64,000 bases of DNA from Thermogemmatispora sp042408735 (GTDB taxonomy: Bacteria; Chloroflexota; Ktedonobacteria; Ktedonobacterales; Ktedonobacteraceae): NCBI RefSeq assembly GCF_042408735.1, contig NZ_JBHOQV010000070.1, positions 15,635 through 79,634 of the forward strand. The letters run 5' to 3'. The notes under the pieces were generated by a model. That model had not been told where the DNA came from, searched no databases, and was given only the letters and a program-made list of their open reading frames with translations. The stretch's first letter is position 1. Each line of letters starts with the position of its first letter. Position numbers and translations under genes: made by a program. Positions 44,801-51,994 of this stretch are shown here, one piece after another.

Positions 44801-45068
44801 ACAGCTCGTTCAGAGCCAGGGAGCCCCCTTCTTCTTCCTGCACTGGGCCAACAGCCAGCAGACAGCCCTGCTGGTGACAGAGCGCGTCCCCACCAATGAG
44901 ATCTGGTATGTCAACCTGGCTGCGAATCCTGTCACGCGCTCGTCGGTGGCCCATCTTATTGCCGGGGCCAGTCCCTCCGATGTGGTGGTCGCGGCGTCGC
45001 AGCAGGGCCAGTCTTTTCCGATGCTGGTCTCCGCCGCCGGGATTGGTCAGATTCTGAGGCTGGCCTAG
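41814..45068 (+). CDS. Transmembrane Ser/Thr kinase with FHA, Ig-like and beta-propeller domains
   Basis: The 1084-aa protein has a PknB-type kinase (about 14-285: GAGGMG loop, K43, HRD with D139, DFG at 166-168, LAYMSPEQ). An FHA domain (about 355-435) follows with GR, SRQH and GSSNGT. Two Ig-like sheets lie around 490-690, then one transmembrane helix (about 707-731), a Thr/Ala/Asn-rich linker, and a C-terminal six-bladed-propeller-like region (about 815-1084). With the kinase inside, the propeller is outside. It should sense something outside and phosphorylate Thr residues, with a plausible target in the eCIS baseplate. Confidence 0.94.
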   Translation: MTNEEYIGRTVGQYRIEAVLGAGGMGQVFRGVHQLLERPAAIKVMLPSFAARPDFRARFLQEARAAAALHHPNIVEIYDYGDDNGLLYMVMEYMGDGALSTLLKRQEGKRLPLPQVLILGIQVAQGLAAAHALQVVHRDIKPANLLLRRLAGSEPGSGRYLVKISDFGLARLVEGGVETVTGTPMGTLAYMSPEQCLGTKTIDGRSDLYALGVVLYEMLTGSLPFQISGVADAIYKHVNVMPPRPRELRPELPSILEEIVMCCLAKKPEERFANGQALANALQNVLGGSGEGEAAFTSASGPGSGPASLQTRTTLEAPPSPTALPAPPTVSTMPGYSDVPRVRVIDENGRTLQVVEVRATGIIVGRQEGSDILLLSKQVSRQHLRITWDGKEVRLQDLGSSNGTLLEGVRLMPQVSQVWQERQMVRLGPFWLRLEGASPPATMLRSDMAASPVPGAMRPTGMGSSTYANYAGPTVANTVNSQGPTSLAAERIGLTVVPKTLTLVPGQAATVQLTLTNMGSTVDWFTPTVEGVPAEWLHGVGQEVQLNPGMQETVTLTINVARRPSHRAGRYNVLIRARSREQPQEYSQTGCVWTVQPFHDETLRLEPRRAAGRGRASYTLAVTNSGNEPARYQLEGEDDEQRLRYLFRVNPLELEAGREARVGLTVQERRRLIGREERIPFQIHLKTVGEQRSQSSAGEFVNRALLPPWIVPALLAVILMAGGTLALARGLLPLPGKTGTVVSTPTPNVGATLTALVQTGASTATVAAVSSQATAQANATAAANATMQASQNATATAAASATAAAQSNLPPPQAQTVTTVLTGLAAPIGMEYVKASDRLFFVEYGGKVSVLLNASASSPVYSVLGSGYSQLEDVAVAPDGQTLYVSERGGTLYRIDLAVGANRSQASVVASGLAAPQQIALDGNVAYLALFNDSGFPGSVVKVDLSSGTVTTVLSHLQHPIGVAVAADHQTLYVTEQQPDGSGTLSKFDLATGTRTQLVQSQGAPFFFLHWANSQQTALLVTERVPTNEIWYVNLAANPVTRSSVAHLIAGASPSDVVVAASQQGQSFPMLVSAAGIGQILRLA

Positions 45069-45090
45069 TAGGCTATGGGTAGGCTATGGG
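45069..45090 (+). repeat. 11-bp tandem repeat after the kinase gene
   Basis: The unit TAGGCTATGGG occurs twice in a row right at the kinase stop codon. It looks like a slippage duplication with no evident function. Confidence 0.8.
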
Positions 45091-45192
45091 ACCGCCTGCC
45101 TGACTCTGGCCAGCTCATTCGCTTCAGGGAGGGGCTGAACGCCGCAGGGAAAGGGCGGGGGGAAGTGCCTTCGCTGTGGTCAGGGTGGGCGG

Positions 45193-46428
45193 TCAGCTCC
45201 TCTCGCGCATTGTAGAAGTAGTGGCTGGGGAGAGATGGGAGATCTTCATGATCTCCTCAAAGAGCTGCTGGGTCTCGGGCAGCGGCTCTATACCTAGCTC
45301 CTCCCGTAAAAGTTGGCGGCACTGCTCGTAGCAGCGTACGACCTCGCTGCGCCTGCCGCTGACGCCGTGGGCGCGCATGAGCTTGCGATAAGCTTCTTCA
45401 TCGAAGCGATCGAGTGTGAGCAAGAGGCGAATCCAGGCCAGCGCGGTTTCGCTGCGACCCTCCTGCAGCTCATAGTCAGCCAGCCAGGCGCACATGCGGC
45501 GATAGGTTTGTGCCAGCTCCTCGCGTGGCAGAAATGACCACTCGGCGTAGAGGTCCTCCACGAGGAAGGGGCCGCGATAGAGCTTACAGGCCTCCTCGTA
45601 GCAGCGTGCCCTCTCCACCTGGTCCCTCGCCTGGTTGCCGGCGGCGAAGAGACGGCGGAACTCGCTGACATCTGTCCAGAAGCTGACGGCAGGATTGAGC
45701 AGGTAGCTCTGTCCCTTGTAGAGGATATAGCCACCGCCGGGCTGGGGCTGCTCCCCGTTCAGTGAGGCGCGTAAGGCGCTGACCGCGATCTGCAGCTTGT
45801 GCCGGCTGGCTTCGCGCTCCTCCTCGCTCCACAGCTCGGCCATCAGCGTATCGACGCTGGCCTGTTGCTGAGGCTGAGCCAGCAAATAGCGCAGGATGGC
45901 CTGCCCCTTGGTATTGCGACACAGCTCGACCAGCGGCCCCTCCGCGTCCCTACGTCTGACGGTAAAGCGGCCAAAGCAGGTGATATAGAGGGGAGGCAGC
46001 GTGCTCGCCGGCCCCGCTTCGGAAAGGGAAGGACAAGAGGAAGAAAGATAGCGGGGGTGAGTCTGCAGAGGAATGATGGCCGGTCCAGGCAAGCTTCCTC
46101 CGTGAGCGGGGGCAGTCACGAGGTCGTCTGCGGCGCGATCTGTACTGGGAACCTGAGTGGGCGTGTTCGCCACCAGCGGTGCGGCTGGTTCCTCCTGGAA
46201 GGCCTGGCGCTCCATAGTGGCAAGCTGAGCCTGCCAGGCCGCCCGCACCTCGACCACGTACCGCTTGGCTTCTCTCAGCAGTTGCTCTGCCTGTAGAATC
46301 TTTACCTCTAAAGACTGTAAATTTGATAAAAGTGTTTCTAAAACCGATTTATTTTCTGATGGCCAGGTTAGCCGGTCATCGATTCTCCCTTCTAGAGAGG
46401 CCGGTTCAGAGAAATTGTGAGTTGCCAT
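45193..46428 (-). CDS. BTAD-type transcriptional regulator with N-terminal coiled coil
   Basis: The 411-aa regulator has a predicted coiled coil at about 25-75 (LLSNLQSLEVKILQAEQLLREAK), a Pro/Ser-rich spacer, then a winged helix of the OmpR/PhoB-like kind (about 150-245, LYITCFGRFTVRR...KGQAILRYLL) and a BTAD helical domain to the end (ELGIEPLPETQQLFEEI). Such SARP/LuxR-like regulators activate secondary-metabolite or envelope genes. I begin at 46428, where AGGAGGA stands upstream; a frame extends to 46515. It is convergent with the kinase gene, so it may control the eCIS or the divergent NTPase, but no binding site is evident. Confidence 0.88.
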   Translation of the reverse strand: MATHNFSEPASLEGRIDDRLTWPSENKSVLETLLSNLQSLEVKILQAEQLLREAKRYVVEVRAAWQAQLATMERQAFQEEPAAPLVANTPTQVPSTDRAADDLVTAPAHGGSLPGPAIIPLQTHPRYLSSSCPSLSEAGPASTLPPLYITCFGRFTVRRRDAEGPLVELCRNTKGQAILRYLLAQPQQQASVDTLMAELWSEEEREASRHKLQIAVSALRASLNGEQPQPGGGYILYKGQSYLLNPAVSFWTDVSEFRRLFAAGNQARDQVERARCYEEACKLYRGPFLVEDLYAEWSFLPREELAQTYRRMCAWLADYELQEGRSETALAWIRLLLTLDRFDEEAYRKLMRAHGVSGRRSEVVRCYEQCRQLLREELGIEPLPETQQLFEEIMKISHLSPATTSTMRERS

Positions 46429-46957
46429 CGTTTCCGGTCCTCCTGATAGTCTGCCTGTTCTCTGTAGAGAAAAACGTGAACGCTCCTCTCTTTTCGATGC
46501 CCGATTCGGCTTCACGATCCAGCCTTCGTCGGCCTCCGCTTGTGCTCATGCCTGGCGAGGTAATCCACTGGCCGCCGATGAGCCGGAGCGCGATCGGATT
46601 GAGGCGAACGGGCGCGTCGGCCTCAGCAGACTTCGTGGTGGCTGGCCCGATCTCTGAGTAGGAGAGAGCAAGAGGAGCGGGTAGGGTCTGACCACGAGTT
46701 CGTCCCAGAAGGTAAAGGGAGAGCGTCTTGCAAGACATTCTTCCAGCAACAGCTTGAATAGGGCAAACTTTCATCTCTCTAAAAACTGCTGAGCTTAGGG
46801 AAAGTGGCGCAGAGAGCAACAGGCCCCCTCAAAAGCTGTCTCATGCTAAGAAACGGAGGAACTTTTGATGATTGTGATTGAAGATGACAATTGAGAGCAA
46901 GCGTGTTATCATATCCCAGTACCTGACCCAGTTGATCCCTTGTGGGAGTAACGACAG
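46429..46957. other. Divergent intergenic region of BTAD regulator and TIR-NTPase
   Basis: This 529-nt region must carry two opposed promoters. It is A/T-richer at 46830-46930 than around. No gene or clear repeat is visible. Confidence 0.5.
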
Positions 46958-49900
46958 ATGACGATGGCCAGCAACACAACGGTGCCGATCTTTATCTCCT
47001 GGTCAGGAGCGCAGGAAGACCGCTATTGGTTTCTCAAAATTCGAGCCTCTCTGGACCGCCTCAAGCCTCGCTACCAGCTCACCTATGATGATGCGCATAG
47101 CGTTTCGCCTGGTCTGGTGCCAGGTCGCATACGCCAGGAGCGCTTTGAGCGTGCCCGCCTGATCGTGCTCATTGTCACACCTGAGTTCCTCACGGCGGAG
47201 GACTGTATGCGAGATGCCCGGGAAGCGCTCGCCAGGCAGCAGCGAGGGCAGGTGCGGGTCATGCCCATTTATGCCCGAGAAACCTTTCTCAAGAGCACCA
47301 TCCTTGAGGGGCTGCAATTGCTGCCGGAGGTCCCACTTGGGAATTGGAGAAACCGCGATGCCGCCTTGCGAAAAGTAGACGAGGCGCTGGCGGCGGCCCT
47401 TGAGGAACTGCAGATTGTCCCTGGGGAGCAATCGGCCTTTACTTCCCAGGATTTGGACTATCTGAATGCCCTCATAGCTGACTGGCGTCCCGTGGTGCAG
47501 CGGAGGCTGGAGGATTTTGTAGGGCGCGAGCGGGAGCTAAAGGCTGTGCGCCAAGAGATTGCTTCCCTGCAAGATCAAGGCGGCTATCTGGCCATTGTCG
47601 CGCTGGCCGGCGAAGGCAAGAGCAGTCTCATAGCGCAGCTCATTGCTGAAGAAAGCCAGCGTGATCAGGAGGTCGTGGCCTACTTTCTCCCCTGGCAGCC
47701 TGGTCCAGACGGAGAAATCGATCTCCTGCATCACCTTCTGGCCAGCCTGGTACGCAAGCACCGGCTCTCGATCCACTACGCCGAGGGCGAGGGTCTGCCC
47801 CGCCTGCGGCAGGCCCTGCGGAGCCTCCTGGCCGAGCTGGGCCGGCGTGGCATTCGTGAGGTTATCTACATTGATGGACTCGATCAGCTTGAACCCGAGC
47901 TGGGTGGCGGTCGTGAGCTAAGCTGGCTCCCCGAGGTACTACCTGTGGGCATCGTCTTTGTCCTTGGCCTGCGGCCCGATGACACGCTCCTCAGTCTCAG
48001 AATGGGCAGGCGACTGGTCGAGTACCAGCTACCGCACCTCAGTCTTGACGATTTCCGCACCCTGCTTGACCGGCAAGGGGTCCGGCTTTCGCTCAGCCAG
48101 ATCGAGCGCGGCTATCGCTCGCTGCAGGGCAATGCCCTCTACCTGGGCCTGCTCGCCAGAGAGCTAGCTCAGCAGGAGTCGCCCGATCACATCGAGGAAG
48201 TACTGCAACGCATCGAAAGCGATCCTGCTGGCCTCTTCAGGGTCGCTCTCGATCGGCTCAGGCGCGATCTGCTGCTCTGGGAAAACCTGTTCTACCCCTT
48301 GCTCGCTGTCCTGGTAGTTGCCCAGGAGCCGCTGAGCGAAGGACAACTGCGCTCCATATTGAAACAGACGCACGAGCGCTGCCAGATGGGCTTACAGCGC
48401 CTCGGAGGCCTGCTCGCTCGCGATGGGCGAGGGGGCTACGAGCTGTATCATCTCAAGCTGCGCAGCTATCTCCAGGGCGATGAGCAGAGTGACCAGAGGC
48501 AAGGGCAGTCGGACACCTTATTTGCCCCCGATGAGATAGCGGCCTGGCATGCGCGTCTCGCAGACTGGTGCGCCGGCGAGAACCTGCTGGCGATCTGGCA
48601 GGCCGCTCCTGAGCCGCTAGAGCAGGAGCGGCGCCAGTATGCGCGACGTCACTTCATTCGTCACCTTTACCTCAGCGGCCTCTCCGGCTGGCAGCAACTC
48701 TTTAGCCTTCTCGATGCCGGGCGCGATCGCTGGCCAAAGCTTGAGCGCAACGACGGCGGAGGCTGGGCCTTTGTGCGCGATCTCGATCTTGGGCGGTACG
48801 CTGCTGGCTGGGAGGGCTGGCAGTGGGAAGCTGCCCTGGGGCAGCTCCCGCGTCTGTGGGCTTATACCCTCCTGCGCTGCTTGCTCGCCAGCAGAGCAAA
48901 CGGCTATCCGCCAGAGGCCTTCCGCCTGCTCGTCGCCCTGGAGAATAGCAACAATGCCCGCGAGCTGGCCGCCCTGATCACCGAAGCGCGCTGGCGCGTC
49001 GCGGCTCTGCTAGCCATCGCCTATCAACTAAGCAAGCAGGGAGTAAGGCGCGAGGAGTGGCTCCAGCTCTACAGAGAGATCGAGGAGCAGCTCCTTACTC
49101 TAAGCAGGCAGGATCTCAAAAATAGCCTCGATGGCCTCTATAGAGAGCTGGCGATGGTGGCTCTGGCCGCTGGCGAACGGCTGCGGGCCGGCCAGGCCGC
49201 AGCCCACATTACTGACGGCCTCAAGCGCGCGGAGGCGCTGCTGAGCCTGGCCGAGAGCTGGCTGACGACAGGTGAGACAGACCAGGCTCAGCAACATCTT
49301 GAAGAAGCCTGCGAGCTGCTCAGGCATGGCACTCAACAGGTCAGCGACGCCCTATGGGGCCGGTGTGCGCTCCTGTTCCGGGAGCTTGGCCAGCACGAGT
49401 CTGCCGAGGAAGCCCTCAGCCGGGTAGGTGACGCCCTCGAGCGGGCGCGCTACCATCTGGCCCTGGGGTGCTTCTATGAAGCTCAAGGTCAGGTCGACCG
49501 GGCAGACCATGAGTGGGAGCAGATGGAACAAGAGCTGTGGGCGGTCAAGAGCAACGAACGCAAAGCCGAGGTCCGCCTGAAGCAGGCAGAGCGCTGGCTG
49601 CAGTTTGGCACCAGAACCAGAGCGCGGGCGCTGGCCATCCTTGACGAGCTGGAGCACCGCCTGCTGTCAGGCGGCAATTTCCGGCTCTGGCGCGAGCTGG
49701 CCCTGACCTGGGCACGCGCTGGGCGCTGGGAGAAGGTGGCTCAGATAGAGCAGAGGCTGGTGGGTACCCAGGAGTACTTGCGCGCCTCGCTCGAGCTGGC
49801 CCTGGTGGCCCTCGAAAGCGGCGAGCGACAGCGGGCCATCCAGACCTGGCAGCGGGTCCGGCCAGCTATTGACCTGCTGGCCGAAAGCTGGCGCTGGCCG

Positions 49901-50527
49901 ATTCTGCGCCTGTTGGCGCGCGCTCTGGCGGAACCTGTTCTTTTGGAGGAGCTAATGGCCCTGATTGATAGGGCGCGCTCACCGGCTGAACAGGACCAGC
50001 TATGGCAAGAGGTTCGTGCTCCCCTCCTGCAGCGACTGCCGGGTGGCGGAGGGCAAGCGCTGGGGAAGATCTCCCACTGGAAAGAAGCCAGACAGCGGCT
50101 CCCAACGCTGATATCCGCCCAAAAAGCCAGGTCCTCCTTCAGTCAGAGATGGCCGCCTGGCGACACCTCTTCCAAAGCAAAACCCGCCCTGGCCATGCAC
50201 AGCCTCTGGAACGGCATCCAGCCGCCCGCTGCGTCCGAGCAGACGACGCCGCCCGAGCCGCTTCCGTCTCTGCAGAAGCAGCTTGAGAAGCAATTGCGTC
50301 GAGTGCAGCGGGATTGGCGCGAAGCGAGCACCCTCAATGAGGCGCGCGAGCGCTTCGCGCTCATCGCTCCGCTCCTTGCCTCCGCGCCGCGCCTGGCTGC
50401 AGCGCTGCAGAGAGCCTGCGACTGGGTGGAGGGCTTCATGCATGGTCAAAAGCGGCTTCCGTCGCTCAGCCTCTCCGACCTTGAAGAGCAGCCGACTTCA
50501 GAGCCACCGTCGGGCGAGCCGCGCTGA
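46958..50527 (+). CDS. TIR-like STAND NTPase with helical repeats
   Basis: The 1189-aa protein has an N-terminal TIR-like domain (about 8-150: PIFISWSGAQEDRYW, LIVTPEFLTAEDCMRDARE), then a FVGRERE hinge, a P-loop AGEGKSS (near 216) and Walker B EVIYIDGLDQLE (near 306). After residue 560 only helical TPR-like repeats remain. The TIR position where catalytic Glu is usual (C-x-x-E) reads CMRD. STAND proteins with TIR can deplete NAD in phage defence, but activity here is uncertain. It faces the BTAD gene. ATG at 46964 is an equal start. Confidence 0.85.
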   Translation: MTMASNTTVPIFISWSGAQEDRYWFLKIRASLDRLKPRYQLTYDDAHSVSPGLVPGRIRQERFERARLIVLIVTPEFLTAEDCMRDAREALARQQRGQVRVMPIYARETFLKSTILEGLQLLPEVPLGNWRNRDAALRKVDEALAAALEELQIVPGEQSAFTSQDLDYLNALIADWRPVVQRRLEDFVGRERELKAVRQEIASLQDQGGYLAIVALAGEGKSSLIAQLIAEESQRDQEVVAYFLPWQPGPDGEIDLLHHLLASLVRKHRLSIHYAEGEGLPRLRQALRSLLAELGRRGIREVIYIDGLDQLEPELGGGRELSWLPEVLPVGIVFVLGLRPDDTLLSLRMGRRLVEYQLPHLSLDDFRTLLDRQGVRLSLSQIERGYRSLQGNALYLGLLARELAQQESPDHIEEVLQRIESDPAGLFRVALDRLRRDLLLWENLFYPLLAVLVVAQEPLSEGQLRSILKQTHERCQMGLQRLGGLLARDGRGGYELYHLKLRSYLQGDEQSDQRQGQSDTLFAPDEIAAWHARLADWCAGENLLAIWQAAPEPLEQERRQYARRHFIRHLYLSGLSGWQQLFSLLDAGRDRWPKLERNDGGGWAFVRDLDLGRYAAGWEGWQWEAALGQLPRLWAYTLLRCLLASRANGYPPEAFRLLVALENSNNARELAALITEARWRVAALLAIAYQLSKQGVRREEWLQLYREIEEQLLTLSRQDLKNSLDGLYRELAMVALAAGERLRAGQAAAHITDGLKRAEALLSLAESWLTTGETDQAQQHLEEACELLRHGTQQVSDALWGRCALLFRELGQHESAEEALSRVGDALERARYHLALGCFYEAQGQVDRADHEWEQMEQELWAVKSNERKAEVRLKQAERWLQFGTRTRARALAILDELEHRLLSGGNFRLWRELALTWARAGRWEKVAQIEQRLVGTQEYLRASLELALVALESGERQRAIQTWQRVRPAIDLLAESWRWPILRLLARALAEPVLLEELMALIDRARSPAEQDQLWQEVRAPLLQRLPGGGGQALGKISHWKEARQRLPTLISAQKARSSFSQRWPPGDTSSKAKPALAMHSLWNGIQPPAASEQTTPPEPLPSLQKQLEKQLRRVQRDWREASTLNEARERFALIAPLLASAPRLAAALQRACDWVEGFMHGQKRLPSLSLSDLEEQPTSEPPSGEPR

Positions 50528-50558
50528 TTCAGCGGCGCCGCGACGCCAGGGGCGCAGG

Positions 50559-51803
50559 CTAGAGGGCAAACTGGGCCTGGGCCTCGTCAACGATCATCTG
50601 GGCAAGTACCAGCGAGGAAGTAGCCGCTGGCGACGGCGCATTTTGCACGTGCAGCACCCGCTGTCCGCGCCGGATGATGAAGTCATCGACCAGGCTGCCA
50701 TCGGGAGCCAGGGCCTGGGCGCGCACGCCGCTTGGTCCGGGGAGCAGATCCTCCTCTTGCACGGCGGGCAGATAGCGCTGTACCTGGCGCACATAGGCGC
50801 GCTTCACGTAATCGCGATAGATCTCGGCCAGTCCCATGCGCCAGTAGCGTCGGGCCAGGTGCCAGAAACCAGCGTAGCTCAGGGTCTCCCACAGCTCGCC
50901 TGGCCTGATCTGCCAGCGTCCGTAGCCCTCGCGCGCGAAGGCCAGGACGGCGTTGGGACCCACCCAGACCTCGCCGTTGGGTCGCAGGGTCAGGTGGACA
51001 CCGAGGAAAGGAAAGCGCGGGTCGGGAACGGGATAGATCAGTCCGCGCACCAGGTGACGCTTCTCGGGACGCAGCAGGTAGTAGTCGCCGCGGAAGGGCA
51101 CGATGCGCAGCCCCCCATCGTCTCCCGTCAGGCGCGCCAGGCGATCGGAGTAGAGGCCGGCGCAGGTAATCACGGCCCGTGCCGCCAGTTCTTCCTGGCA
51201 ACTCCCTGCCTGGGAGGGAACTGTCCTCGTCTGACAGCGGATCTGAACCACTACCTCGTCGGCGCGCGGCTGCAGGCCCACGACCTGGCTGCTAAGACGC
51301 AGATCTGCGCCAGCTTGCTGGATCTCAGCGGCCAGGGAGGCGGCCACCTTCGTATAGTCTACAATACCGGTGTTGGGCGAGTAGATGGCGCGCAGCCCCA
51401 CGGCAGCCGGCTCGATCTCGCGCAGACGCTCGGGGCCGATCAGCTCCAGGCCCTGAACGCCATTGGCCTTCCCGCGCTCGTAGAGGGCTTGCAGGCGTGG
51501 CAGTTCCTCTTCGGTCAGGGCGACAATAACCTTGCCGCAGAGCTGGAAGGGAATGCCGTGCTCGCGGCAGTAGGCCAGCATGGCCCGCTGGCCAGCCACA
51601 CAGGCCCGGGCCTTGAGCGAGCCGGGCGCGTAGTAGATCCCCGTATGCAGGACGCCGCTGTTGTGCCCCGATTGATGGGCGGCAATGCCTGGCTCTTTCT
51701 CCAGAACGAGCAGGCGCAAGCCGGGGCGGCGCCGCAGATACTCACGGGCAGTCGCCAGGCCCACCAGGCCGGCGCCGACGATAATCAGGTCGTAGCGCTG
51801 CAT
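50559..51803 (-). CDS. lhgO: L-2-hydroxyglutarate oxidase
   Basis: The 414-aa FAD oxidoreductase of the DAO family oxidises L-2-hydroxyglutarate to 2-oxoglutarate. The FAD site GAGLVGLATAREYLRR is at the start, and SGHNSGVLHTGIYYAPGS (near 44) and IYSPNTGIVDYTKV (near 149) are LhgO marks. Length fits (about 400). Standing convergent with the STAND gene and divergent from isocitrate dehydrogenase, whose product is also 2-oxoglutarate, it fits 2-oxoglutarate metabolism. The ribosome site is poor (AAAGAA). Confidence 0.92.
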   Translation of the reverse strand: MQRYDLIIVGAGLVGLATAREYLRRRPGLRLLVLEKEPGIAAHQSGHNSGVLHTGIYYAPGSLKARACVAGQRAMLAYCREHGIPFQLCGKVIVALTEEELPRLQALYERGKANGVQGLELIGPERLREIEPAAVGLRAIYSPNTGIVDYTKVAASLAAEIQQAGADLRLSSQVVGLQPRADEVVVQIRCQTRTVPSQAGSCQEELAARAVITCAGLYSDRLARLTGDDGGLRIVPFRGDYYLLRPEKRHLVRGLIYPVPDPRFPFLGVHLTLRPNGEVWVGPNAVLAFAREGYGRWQIRPGELWETLSYAGFWHLARRYWRMGLAEIYRDYVKRAYVRQVQRYLPAVQEEDLLPGPSGVRAQALAPDGSLVDDFIIRRGQRVLHVQNAPSPAATSSLVLAQMIVDEAQAQFAL

Positions 51804-51895
51804 TTCTTTAAAGAAAACCAGCCTCGGGCTTTGCTTTATTCCCAGTGGCAGGATCGGCCCGGTTAGGGAGGAGACGGCTCCTGTTGAGCTAGTCG

Positions 51896-51906
51896 TGTGC
51901 TATACT
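51896..51906 (+). promoter_or_regulatory. Extended -10 promoter of icd
   Basis: TGTGC followed by TATACT (51901-51906) makes an extended -10, about 90 nt before the icd start. A similar TGTGCTATTAT stands before the OsmC gene (53683-53688). There is no clear -35. Confidence 0.4.
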
Positions 51907-51994
51907 TAAGTGGCAATCTCCACAGAGAACCCACTGGTTCGTTAGCCAGAGAACGCAAGTCTGTAACAGAGACGCAACAGAGGTACAAAGATCC

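Noticed and set aside
50283..51866. A 527-codon plus-strand open frame
   Set aside because: It overlaps the end of the STAND gene out of frame and all of lhgO in antisense; only shadow coding.
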